A DNA stretch of 6,973 bases from Chlorobiota bacterium (GTDB taxonomy: Bacteria > Bacteroidota > Bacteroidia > Bacteroidales > JAADJA01): contig JAUVIX010000199.1 of NCBI GenBank assembly GCA_030592565.1, positions 1 through 6,973 on the forward strand, written 5' to 3'. The position numbers were made by a program, and so were the translations under genes. Of the stretch, positions 1 through 6,474 are shown piece by piece (positions within the stretch are counted from its first letter, which is position 1; each line of letters begins with the position of its first letter). A model generated the notes under the pieces. The model did no database searches, had not been told where the DNA came from, and saw only the letters and a program-made list of their open reading frames with translations.

Positions 1-258
1 CAGCACATAGTATTTTGCCTCAACCTGGGCCAGCGCATCATTATAACCTTTTGCAAAACCGCCATTCGATTCGTTTTGTATTATTTTGATATCAGGAAAA
101 TTTTTTCTTAAAAAATCAACAGAATCGTCAGAAGAGTCATTATCAGCAACAATAATTTCAGCATCATCTTTAGTATTGGCAATGACTTCGGGCAGAAAAT
201 CTTCAAGAAATTTTCTGCCGTTCCAGTTCAATATGACTACTGCAGTTTTTACTGACAT
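1..258 (-). CDS. Family 2 glycosyltransferase, N-terminal part (runs off left edge)
   Basis: This gene is read on the minus strand from an ATG at 258-256. The 86 codons present stay open to the window edge, so the C-terminal part is missing. The protein opens with a GT-A nucleotide-sugar binding fold: a first beta strand ending in VVILNWNG (residues 7-14), then IIVADNDSSDDS (35-46), the family 2 segment that contacts the nucleotide, then NGGFAKGYNDAL (65-76). The last motif is typical of the rhamnosyltransferase-like (WbbL-type) GT2 subgroup. Such enzymes are cytoplasmic or membrane-associated and transfer a sugar from a nucleotide donor onto glycans such as O-antigen or capsule. The acceptor and sugar cannot be told from this fragment. 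The metal-binding DxD and catalytic base would lie beyond the window. No signal peptide is visible. The gene is divergent from guaB across 151 bp. The start is supported by the motif lying immediately behind it; there is no Shine-Dalgarno sequence. Confidence 0.9.
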   Translation of the reverse strand, partial: MSVKTAVVILNWNGRKFLEDFLPEVIANTKDDAEIIVADNDSSDDSVDFLRKNFPDIKIIQNESNGGFAKGYNDALAQVEAKYYVL

Positions 259-375
259 ATTAATAAATTCACAAAATTGAAAAACGCGATAAAATTAGAT
301 AATTAATCCGGCCTGACAAATATGGAATCATAAAAAAGCAAATATTTTTTAAAGGCCATATTTGCTGAGTTGTAT

Positions 376-383
376 TATCTTTG
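376..383 (+). promoter_or_regulatory. Bacteroidota-type -7 promoter element upstream of guaB
   Basis: TATCTTTG matches the Bacteroidota sigma-70 (sigma-ABfr) -7 consensus TAnnTTTG exactly. It lies 26 bp before the guaB ATG, which would give a short leader of about 20 nt. I see no convincing -33 TTTG or TTG at the usual 19-21 bp spacing; that region is A/T-rich. The element overlaps a perfect 10-bp palindrome, TTTGCGCAAA, at 380-389. The position just ahead of a housekeeping gene makes it a good candidate, but no start site has been mapped. Confidence 0.6.
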
Positions 384-409
384 CGCAAATTTAAAATAAT
401 CCTCTTATT

Positions 410-1879
410 ATGAGTTTTGAAAATGAAAAATTTTCTGGTACAGGTCTTACTTATGATGATGTTCTTTTAGTACCATCGTATAGCGAAGTTCTTCCTCGCG
501 AGGTTGATATATCAACAATGTTCACGAGAAATATTAGAATAAATATTCCCATTGTCTCGGCTGCTATGGATACTGTGACTGAGCATATTATGGCAATTGC
601 GATGGCGCAGGTAGGAGGTATTGGTGTTCTACATAAAAATATGAGTATCGAAAGTCAGGCTAATGAAGTCAGGAAAGTGAAGCGGGCAGAAAACGGGATG
701 ATAATAAATCCTATCACACTTCGCAAGGAAGCTTTTGTAAAAGATGCATTCGATATAATGAAGGAGTATAACATTGGTGGAATTCCTGTTGTGGATGCCG
801 AAAACAGATTGGTAGGTATTGTTACAAACCGTGATCTCCGTTTTGAGAAAAACCACGATAAGCCTATTGTGGATATTATGACAACCGAAAATCTTATCAC
901 CACTACTGAATTTACTGATTTTGAGAAAGCAGCTGATATTCTACAGGAACATAAGATTGAAAAACTTCCGGTTGTGGATGATGATTTTAAGCTTGTGGGA
1001 TTGATTACATATAAGGATATTATAAAAATAAAGGAGAGGCCAAATGCTTGTAAGGATGAACGCGGGCGGCTTCGGGTTGCTGCTGCTGTAGGTGTTGCCG
1101 CCGATACAGCCGAAAGAGTTGAAGCTCTGGTTGATGCCGGTGTTGATGCCATTGTTATTGATACGGCTCACGGACATTCAAAAGGCGTAATGCGCATGGC
1201 TAAAGTGATAAAAACAACTTATCCAAAGATTGAACTGATAGTTGGAAATATAGGAACCCGTGAGGCTGCAAAAGACCTTGCAGAGTTGGGCGTTGATGCT
1301 GTTAAAGTTGGCATCGGGCCGGGTTCAATCTGCACAACAAGGATAATTGCCGGAATAGGAGTGCCGCAACTAACTGCTATTTACGAGGTGGCCCAGGGAT
1401 TAAAGGGAACCGGAGTGCCTGTTATTGCTGATGGAGGAATAAGATATACAGGCGATATTGTAAAGGCGTTGGCTGCCGGAGCTAATACGGTTATGGCAGG
1501 GTCGTTGTTTGCAGGAGTTAGTGAATCACCTGGCGAAACAATAATTTTTGAAGGAAGAAAATACAAAACCTATAGAGGTATGGGGTCGATAGAAGCTATG
1601 CAGAAAGGCTCTAAAGATCGTTATTTCCAAGATGTTGAAGATGATATTAACAAACTTGTTCCCGAAGGAATTGTAGGTCGGGTGCCTTATAAAGGGAGTT
1701 TGTCAGAAGTTATACATCAAATGGTTGGAGGCTTAAGAGCCGGAATGGGATATACAGGCTCACCTGATATTAGCGTACTGCAAAGTGCAAAATTTACCAG
1801 GATTACAGCTGCAGGAGTTACAGAAAGCCATCCTCACGATATTACAATCACTCGTGAGGCTCCAAACTATAGCAGGTAG
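410..1879 (+). CDS. guaB: Inosine-5'-monophosphate dehydrogenase
   Basis: The enzyme oxidises IMP to XMP with NAD+, the committed step of guanine nucleotide synthesis, as a cytoplasmic tetramer. The 489 residues are the normal bacterial length and the gene appears intact. The N-terminal start of the barrel carries TYDDVLLVPSYSEVLPR (14-30) and PIVSAAMDTVTE (47-58). A pair of CBS domains (about 95-205) is inserted in the barrel, with the repeated signatures GGIPVVD (123-129) and EKLPVVD (184-190); in this family they bind purine nucleotides and tune activity. The catalytic loop GIGPGSICTTR (301-311) holds the nucleophile Cys308 and the K+ site. Further active-site segments are IDTAHGHS (250-257), DGGIRYTGD (341-349) and GMGSIEAM (390-397). 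The mobile flap carries the Arg404-Tyr405 pair (RYFQ) that activates water. All expected key residues are present. The start gives the usual N-terminus; no Shine-Dalgarno sequence is visible. It is transcribed away from the glycosyltransferase, and the 244-bp gap and separate promoter candidate downstream suggest it is not necessarily co-transcribed with the folding factors. Confidence 0.98.
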   Translation: MSFENEKFSGTGLTYDDVLLVPSYSEVLPREVDISTMFTRNIRINIPIVSAAMDTVTEHIMAIAMAQVGGIGVLHKNMSIESQANEVRKVKRAENGMIINPITLRKEAFVKDAFDIMKEYNIGGIPVVDAENRLVGIVTNRDLRFEKNHDKPIVDIMTTENLITTTEFTDFEKAADILQEHKIEKLPVVDDDFKLVGLITYKDIIKIKERPNACKDERGRLRVAAAVGVAADTAERVEALVDAGVDAIVIDTAHGHSKGVMRMAKVIKTTYPKIELIVGNIGTREAAKDLAELGVDAVKVGIGPGSICTTRIIAGIGVPQLTAIYEVAQGLKGTGVPVIADGGIRYTGDIVKALAAGANTVMAGSLFAGVSESPGETIIFEGRKYKTYRGMGSIEAMQKGSKDRYFQDVEDDINKLVPEGIVGRVPYKGSLSEVIHQMVGGLRAGMGYTGSPDISVLQSAKFTRITAAGVTESHPHDITITREAPNYSR

Positions 1880-2012
1880 TGTTAATTTTTGTTAAATGCA
1901 TATCGTGTTTGTTGGTGATTTAGTTTTGTTTATGGTTTAATTTATTGTGTTTTAGAGGGTTTTAATAGCTGAGGTTTGTTTATTTACTCTCTCATTATTA
2001 TCCTAAAACAAT

Positions 2013-2020
2013 TATATTTG
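2013..2020 (+). promoter_or_regulatory. Candidate -7 promoter element for the folding-factor genes
   Basis: TATATTTG matches the Bacteroidota -7 consensus TAnnTTTG exactly and sits in the gap after guaB. Transcription would start near 2025-2028 and leave a leader of roughly 95-100 nt before the ATG at 2124. There is no clear TTTG or TTG at the -33 position (about 1990); the nearest TTTG, at 1975-1978, is too far upstream. The motif is short and the region AT-rich, so a chance match is possible. The rest of the 1880-2123 gap is T-rich at its start and A-rich at its end. I found no ORF and no convincing GC-rich terminator for guaB in it. Confidence 0.42.
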
Positions 2021-2028
2021 CAGCCTCA

Positions 2029-2048
2029 TTATTTTAGTGGTAAAATAA
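2029..2048 (+). promoter_or_regulatory. AT-only inverted repeat just downstream of the candidate promoter
   Basis: TTATTTTA (2029-2036) and TAAAATAA (2041-2048) are perfect reverse complements, eight bases each, around the loop GTGG. The dyad lies at or just after the predicted transcription start of the folding-factor genes. It could be an operator-like site for a dimeric regulator or a weak 5' stem-loop in the leader. It has no G-C pairs and no following U run, so it does not look like an intrinsic terminator. In such AT-rich sequence it may also be chance. Confidence 0.3.
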
Positions 2049-2123
2049 ATTGGAGAATTAAAGAATAAAATTTAAAAAAAAGTATTTAAACATTCAATCA
2101 ATAGTAATAATAAAATAGTAACA

Positions 2124-4109
2124 ATGAAAACAAATATGTTAAAAGGCATTTTAATCGTTTTTGGATTTTTAATCGCATTTGCTTCAATAGCACAGGATAA
2201 CAGGACACTGGTTACCATTGCAGAAGATAGTATCAGCGTAGATGATTTTATGCGGGTTTACAAAAAGAATAATGTTAAGGAAGATACAATTGATAAGAAA
2301 TCCGTAGAGGAGTATCTTCAACTGTATATTAATTTTAAATTGAAGGTTATGGAGGCAGAAACTCTTGGTATGGATACTGTTTCTGGCTTTGTTAAGGAGC
2401 TTGATGGTTATCGTGAGCAACTTGCTGAACCTTATTTTGTTGATGAGTCAATTATTGAGGAATTACTTCAGGAGGCTTATGAGCGTAGCAAGGAAGATCT
2501 TAGGGCAAGTCATATTCTTATCAGGGTTAGTCCTAATGCTATGCCTGAAGATACACTTGATGCCTATAATAGAGTTTTACATGCCCTGTCTAGAATTGAG
2601 AGTGGTGAACTATTTGCAGATGTAGCCAGAGATGTCTCGGAAGATCCTTCTGCACGCGAAATAAAAGGACGAAACGGTCAGGTCAGGCCCGGTAATGGTG
2701 GCGACCTTGGATATTTTACAGTTTTTGATATGGTCTATTCTTTCGAAACCGGAGCTTATAATACTCCAAAAGGTGATATATCCGTACCGGTACGCTCTGA
2801 TTATGGTTATCATTTAATATATGTAAAAGAGAGAATTCCGGCACTCGGCGAAATGCAGGTTGCACACCTCTTCCTGAAAATGCCTCAGGATGCCACTCAT
2901 GAGGATTCAGTTTACATAGAGAAGAGAATAGACTCTCTGTATCAGAGAATGCAAAACGGGGAAAAGTTTGAAGACCTTGTTAAAAAGCACTCTGGTGATA
3001 AAGGTTCTGCCCCCTCAGGTGGAGTGCTTCCAAAATTCAATGTGAACAGGATGGTGCCCGAATTTATTGGAGCCATTTCGGAGTTGCCTGATTCAGGTTC
3101 TATATCAAAACCGGTGATTACATTGTATGGCTGGCATATCATTAAACTAATTAGCAAGACAGGTGTTAAATCATTTGAGGACTCAGAAAAGGAATTAGGG
3201 AAAAAAATTAAAAAAGACCAGCGTTCGCAGTTGAGTACGGAAGTGATAATCGAAAGAATAAAAAAGGAATACGGTTATAAGGAAAATGAAGAGGGCATTA
3301 GTAAGATGTATCCTCTTATCGATTCCTCCATCTACCAGGGGAAATGGATAGTACCGGAAGAAGAAAATATGGGATTTATTGTGTTTACTCTTGGAGACAT
3401 GGTTTATTCTCAAACTGAATTTGCTGAATACATTGTCGAACATCAGACAATCGGGAAAGATGAAAAGATTGATGAGTTTGCAAACCGTATATTTAAAGAT
3501 TTTGTAAATGAGCGCTGCAAGCAATATGAAAACAGCAGGCTTGAGGATAAGTATCCTGAGTTCAAAGCAATTGTTGAAGAATATCGTGACGGAATTCTGC
3601 TGTTTGACCTTACAGATGAAAAAGTCTGGTCGAAAGCAGTAAAAGATACTACCGGCCTTAAAAATTACTATGAGGAGCACAGAGGAGAATTTATGTGGGA
3701 AAAGCGTCTTGATGCCACCATCTACACTATTAGCGATACAGCTTATGTTAGCTTTATAAAAGAACTTGTTAACAAAGGATTGTCGGATGATGATATTCTG
3801 AATCAATTTGGCCGGGATTCGCTTAATGTGTTGACTATTACTAGTAAGAAATTCTCGGATGGTGATAATGATATTATTGATAAGATAAAATGGAAAAAGG
3901 GTGTTACCGATAATATGACCCAAAACGGCAAAACTGTTTTTGTGGTTGTGCATGGTAAAATTGCACCTGAACCAAAATCTTTCAATGAGGCAAAAGGCCT
4001 TATAACAGCAGCATACCAGGATTACCTCGAAAAGGAGTGGATACAGCAACTCAGAGGGAAATATCCTGTTATGATTAATGAAGAGGTCTTAAATTCGATT
4101 ACTAAATAG
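2124..4109 (+). CDS. Periplasmic peptidyl-prolyl isomerase with two intact parvulin domains (SurA/PpiC type)
   Basis: This is an exported folding factor expected to isomerise Xaa-Pro bonds and chaperone proteins crossing the periplasm. Residues 1-24 form a signal peptide, with a basic start, a hydrophobic core and likely cleavage near SIAQ. A helical SurA-like chaperone segment follows (about 28-122). Parvulin 1 (about 125-235) has ASHIL with His130, SEDPSA with Asp174, GGDLGYF (192-198) and YGYHLIYV with His230. It carries a short basic insertion around 178-190. Parvulin 2 (about 243-345) has VAHLFLK with His248, Asp292, GGVLPKF (299-305) and YGWHIIKL with His338. Both therefore keep the two conserved histidines and the acidic residue expected of active parvulins. 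The 346-661 half contains EYRDGILLFDLTDEKVW (486-502), a block I recall as conserved in Bacteroidota homologues, then a probable degenerate parvulin-like fold (about 525-615) and a helical end. No lipobox is visible. A second in-frame ATG at 2136 would also leave a usable signal peptide. The downstream lipoprotein gene starts 9 bp after the stop, which implies an operon. Confidence 0.93.
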   Translation: MKTNMLKGILIVFGFLIAFASIAQDNRTLVTIAEDSISVDDFMRVYKKNNVKEDTIDKKSVEEYLQLYINFKLKVMEAETLGMDTVSGFVKELDGYREQLAEPYFVDESIIEELLQEAYERSKEDLRASHILIRVSPNAMPEDTLDAYNRVLHALSRIESGELFADVARDVSEDPSAREIKGRNGQVRPGNGGDLGYFTVFDMVYSFETGAYNTPKGDISVPVRSDYGYHLIYVKERIPALGEMQVAHLFLKMPQDATHEDSVYIEKRIDSLYQRMQNGEKFEDLVKKHSGDKGSAPSGGVLPKFNVNRMVPEFIGAISELPDSGSISKPVITLYGWHIIKLISKTGVKSFEDSEKELGKKIKKDQRSQLSTEVIIERIKKEYGYKENEEGISKMYPLIDSSIYQGKWIVPEEENMGFIVFTLGDMVYSQTEFAEYIVEHQTIGKDEKIDEFANRIFKDFVNERCKQYENSRLEDKYPEFKAIVEEYRDGILLFDLTDEKVWSKAVKDTTGLKNYYEEHRGEFMWEKRLDATIYTISDTAYVSFIKELVNKGLSDDDILNQFGRDSLNVLTITSKKFSDGDNDIIDKIKWKKGVTDNMTQNGKTVFVVVHGKIAPEPKSFNEAKGLITAAYQDYLEKEWIQQLRGKYPVMINEEVLNSITK

Positions 4110-4118
4110 ACGCAAAAG

Positions 4119-4973
4119 TTGTACTATTTCAGGAACATAACCATATTAGTATTGTTTGCTCTCGCGTTAAACTCTTGCATTAATGTGCCAAAGCAATCGG
4201 ATGAGAATGTTCTTGCCAGAGTTTATGATGATTATCTTTATGAATCTGACCTGAAGGGGATTGTTCCTGATGGAACAAATGTGAAAGACAGTATTGCCAT
4301 TGTCTGGAATTATGTAAATGGCTGGATTGTTGAAAAGCTTGAACTTAGCAAGGCACGCAGGAATTTGCTTGATGAAGATATGCAATTTGAGAAGCAGCTT
4401 GAAGAGTACCGTAACTCTCTTATAATTTATCAATACGAATCAAAACTTGTGAGTCAGACACTGGATACTGTTGTAAGTGATGTCGAAATAGAAGAGTATT
4501 ACAATAAGAATATCGGAAGTTTTCAGCTCAAAGATAATATTGTCAAGGGGTTTTATGCGCGTTTTAAGGAGGATAATCCCAATATTCCAAAGATCAGAAA
4601 ATTCTTCTATTCCAAGAAGCTAGGTGCGATGGATTCGCTGGAGGTGTATATAGAAATGTATTCAAATCTTTATTTTCTGGATGACGAAACCTGGATTCTG
4701 TTCAATGATTTGTTGAAATTTGTACCTATTCAGACATATAATGAGGAGGCATATTTGAAAAATCACAGGAAGATTGAACTTAAGGTTGAGCCTCATGTTT
4801 ACTTGGTTAGTATAGCAGATTTTAAAATAAAAGAGAGTGTTTCTCCTTTAAGTTTCGAAAAAGAAAAGATCAGGCAGATTATAATTAATAAGAGGAAACT
4901 CGAAATAATAAATCGTATGCGGGAAGAGATATTTCAGACGGCTCAGCAGGATAACGATTTTGAAATATACTAA
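4119..4973 (+). CDS. SurA-like lipoprotein lacking a recognisable catalytic parvulin domain; TTG start
   Basis: This is probably a membrane-anchored periplasmic chaperone-like protein without isomerase activity. The N-terminus is a lipoprotein signal: Arg5, a hydrophobic stretch (7-17) and the lipobox LNSC with Cys20 as the lipidated residue. Residues 30-50 (VLARVYDDYLYESDL and following) resemble the first strand and helix of SurA/PpiC proteins. A long helical region follows (about 55-130) and ends in EIEEYYNKNIGSF (123-135), the helix that normally leads into a parvulin domain. Where the domain should begin, GFYARF (144-149) replaces the usual ASHIL-like strand. I find no catalytic histidine or GG-x-LG motif afterwards; a weak core may remain to about 236, then a C-terminal helix. 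TTG at 4119 is the only reasonable start: the frame is closed by the previous gene's TAG at 4107-4109, and the first internal Met codon lies far downstream at residue 88, beyond the signal. Such proteins are often annotated as hypothetical. The place between two SurA-type genes supports a shared role. Confidence 0.82.
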   Translation: MYYFRNITILVLFALALNSCINVPKQSDENVLARVYDDYLYESDLKGIVPDGTNVKDSIAIVWNYVNGWIVEKLELSKARRNLLDEDMQFEKQLEEYRNSLIIYQYESKLVSQTLDTVVSDVEIEEYYNKNIGSFQLKDNIVKGFYARFKEDNPNIPKIRKFFYSKKLGAMDSLEVYIEMYSNLYFLDDETWILFNDLLKFVPIQTYNEEAYLKNHRKIELKVEPHVYLVSIADFKIKESVSPLSFEKEKIRQIIINKRKLEIINRMREEIFQTAQQDNDFEIY

Positions 4974-5025
4974 TTTGTGAAATAAAATGGGCTGGTTGGT
5001 GTTATTTACATAAAATATTGCATTA

Positions 5026-6411
5026 ATGAATTATCGTATTTTTATTATATCATTTTTTTATCTGATTTTCTCAGGAACTGTTTTTTCTCAGGATGAACAA
5101 CAAGATCAGCCGCAAGATCAGCCTCAGGGTGAGGTGGTTGACGAAGTTATTGCTATTGTGGGGAGTAATATTGTTTTAAGGTCTGATATTGAGGCTCAAT
5201 ATATTCAGTTTCGGATGCAACAGGGAGGTGCTGCCGGTGGTGAATCAACGGTAAAATGCAATATTATGGAATCGATGTTGCGACAGAAATTATTGTTAAG
5301 CCAGGGTGAACTCGACAGTGTGGAGGTTTCTGAGATGCAGGTTGAATCGGAGATGGACAGAAGACTCAGATATTATATCAAGCAATTTGGCTCACAGGAA
5401 AAACTGGAAGAGTTTTATCAGCAGTCGATATTTGAAATTAAGGACGAATTCAGAGGACTGATAAAACAGCAGATGATGATGGAGACGGTTCAGAATTCGA
5501 TAACCCTGGATGTAACTGTTACGCCATCAGAAGTGCGCTCTTTTTATAAAGATATTCCAAAAGATAGTCTGCCACTGATAAATTCGGAAGTGGAGTTGGT
5601 GCAAATTGTAAAAAAACCTCCAATAAACCCGGAGGAGAGAGAACGAATTCGTAATAAACTACTTGAACTGAGAAAACGTGTCCTTGATGGTGAGAGTTTT
5701 GCAACGCTTGCTATTCTGTACTCAGAGGATCCAGGATCTGCTAAGAATGGTGGTGAACTTGGATTTGTAGGCCGAGGTGAATTATACCCCGAGTTTGAGG
5801 CGGTAGCTTTTAATCTGAAAGAAGGTGAAGTCTCTAATATACTCGAAACAGAAGCAGGTTTTCATATTATTCAGATGATTGAGAGGCGTGGTGATTATAT
5901 CAATGTCAGGCATATTCTGCTCCAGCCTAAAGTGTCACCTTTAGATTTGATGAAAGCTAAAAATGAACTGGATAGTATTGCCGACCTGATCGAAGAAGGG
6001 AAATATACTTTTGAAGAATCTGTTGCTGAGTTTTCTGATGATCCCAGTAAAAATAACGGCGGACTACTGGTTAATCCAAATACAGGTACTTCCGTATTTG
6101 AGGCGGATGAGCTTGATCCAAAGGTCTTTTTTGTTATTGATAAACTTGAAGTGGGGGAAATATCTACTCCGGTACCTTTCAAAACTGATGATAATAAGGA
6201 TGCATACAGGATTTTGTATCTTAAAAAACGTACCGAGCCCCACAAGGCAAACCTGAAAGACGATTATGATAAAATACAAATGTGGGCTCTTGAACAGAAA
6301 AAGCAACAAGTAATTCAGGATTGGGTAGCCGTGAAGATTGATAAGACTTTTATAAAAATAAATGATAGTTATAAAGATTGTGAATTTGCTAATAAATGGT
6401 TTAAAGATTAA
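5026..6411 (+). CDS. surA: SurA-like periplasmic chaperone / peptidyl-prolyl isomerase
   Basis: The domain order matches SurA: signal peptide, helical N domain, two parvulin domains and a C-terminal helix. In Proteobacteria SurA escorts unfolded outer-membrane proteins through the periplasm; the same job is inferred here. The signal peptide covers about 1-21 (cleavage near VFSQ), followed by a Gln/Asp/Pro linker (22-35). The N domain (about 36-165) opens with VVDEVIAIVGSNIVLRSDIE (37-56), a characteristic SurA start. Parvulin 1 (about 186-288) has YSEDPGSA with Asp235, GGELGFVGRGEL (242-253) and GFHII with His280, but the first strand reads LVQIV, so Gln193 replaces the usual His. Parvulin 2 (about 290-400) has VRHILL with His296, FSDDPS (336-341) and GGLLV, but AYRILYL puts Arg395 where the second His is usual. 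EPHKANLKDDYDKIQ (404-418) leads into the C-terminal helix. The 461 residues are a little longer than E. coli SurA. The gene lies 52 bp after the lipoprotein gene, has no Shine-Dalgarno sequence and is probably co-transcribed with it. Confidence 0.92.
   Translation: MNYRIFIISFFYLIFSGTVFSQDEQQDQPQDQPQGEVVDEVIAIVGSNIVLRSDIEAQYIQFRMQQGGAAGGESTVKCNIMESMLRQKLLLSQGELDSVEVSEMQVESEMDRRLRYYIKQFGSQEKLEEFYQQSIFEIKDEFRGLIKQQMMMETVQNSITLDVTVTPSEVRSFYKDIPKDSLPLINSEVELVQIVKKPPINPEERERIRNKLLELRKRVLDGESFATLAILYSEDPGSAKNGGELGFVGRGELYPEFEAVAFNLKEGEVSNILETEAGFHIIQMIERRGDYINVRHILLQPKVSPLDLMKAKNELDSIADLIEEGKYTFEESVAEFSDDPSKNNGGLLVNPNTGTSVFEADELDPKVFFVIDKLEVGEISTPVPFKTDDNKDAYRILYLKKRTEPHKANLKDDYDKIQMWALEQKKQQVIQDWVAVKIDKTFIKINDSYKDCEFANKWFKD
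5101..5124 (+). repeat. Tandem 12-bp repeat encoding a QDQP linker in the SurA-like protein
   Basis: Two adjacent 12-bp units, CAAGATCAGCCG and CAAGATCAGCCT, differ only at the last base. They encode QDQP twice (residues 26-33), just after the signal peptide. The unit length is a multiple of three, so copy changes would lengthen or shorten the flexible linker without breaking the frame. The repeat probably arose by local duplication. Confidence 0.8.
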
Positions 6412-6422
6412 TTGAACCACTC

Positions 6423-6471
6423 CATAACGCATAACACATAACGCATAACACATAACACATAACGCATAACA
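6423..6471 (+). repeat. Short tandem repeat: seven CATAACR heptamers
   Basis: Seven head-to-tail copies of CATAACG or CATAACA fill 49 bp of the 63-bp gap between the SurA-like gene and moxR. The last base of the units runs G, A, G, A, A, G, A, so the array can also be read as three 14-bp G/A pairs with one extra A unit. There is no mismatch outside that seventh base. The array ends three bases before the moxR ATG and so occupies its whole translation initiation region. It is non-coding on the plus strand: a stop codon in the moxR frame lies at 6460-6462. It is a simple array and lacks the spacers of a CRISPR. Confidence 0.95.
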
Positions 6472-6474
6472 TTT

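Noticed and set aside
86..280. Plus-strand ORF of 64 codons opposite the glycosyltransferase
   Set aside because: It lies antisense to the clear glycosyltransferase reading frame, has low-complexity Ser-rich content and shows no family motif.
317..324. Minus-strand near-match CATATTTG as a promoter for the glycosyltransferase
   Set aside because: The first base departs from the TAnnTTTG consensus and there is no -33 element at proper spacing; a similar near-match (CAATTTTG) lies even closer to the start, so neither can be preferred.
1880..2010. Intrinsic terminator after guaB
   Set aside because: The region is T-rich, but I found no GC-containing stem followed by a T run; repeated GTTAA near the stop is a direct rather than an inverted repeat.
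3195..4049. Long 284-codon minus-strand ORF inside the isomerase gene
   Set aside because: It is antisense to a well-supported protein; its translation is rich in Phe, Ile and Cys with no domain order, as expected of a shadow frame in AT-rich coding DNA.
4107..4118. Programmed stop readthrough joining the isomerase and lipoprotein
   Set aside because: A lipoprotein signal with a good lipobox begins right at the TTG, which makes sense only if translation starts there; a signal buried in a fusion would not be expected.
6064..6453. Minus-strand ORF of 129 codons starting inside the heptamer array
   Set aside because: It is antisense to the C-terminal half of the SurA-like gene, its start is produced by the repeat, and no motif is visible.
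6423..6471. CRISPR array
   Set aside because: The units are only 7 bp and directly adjacent, with no spacers and no cas genes nearby.
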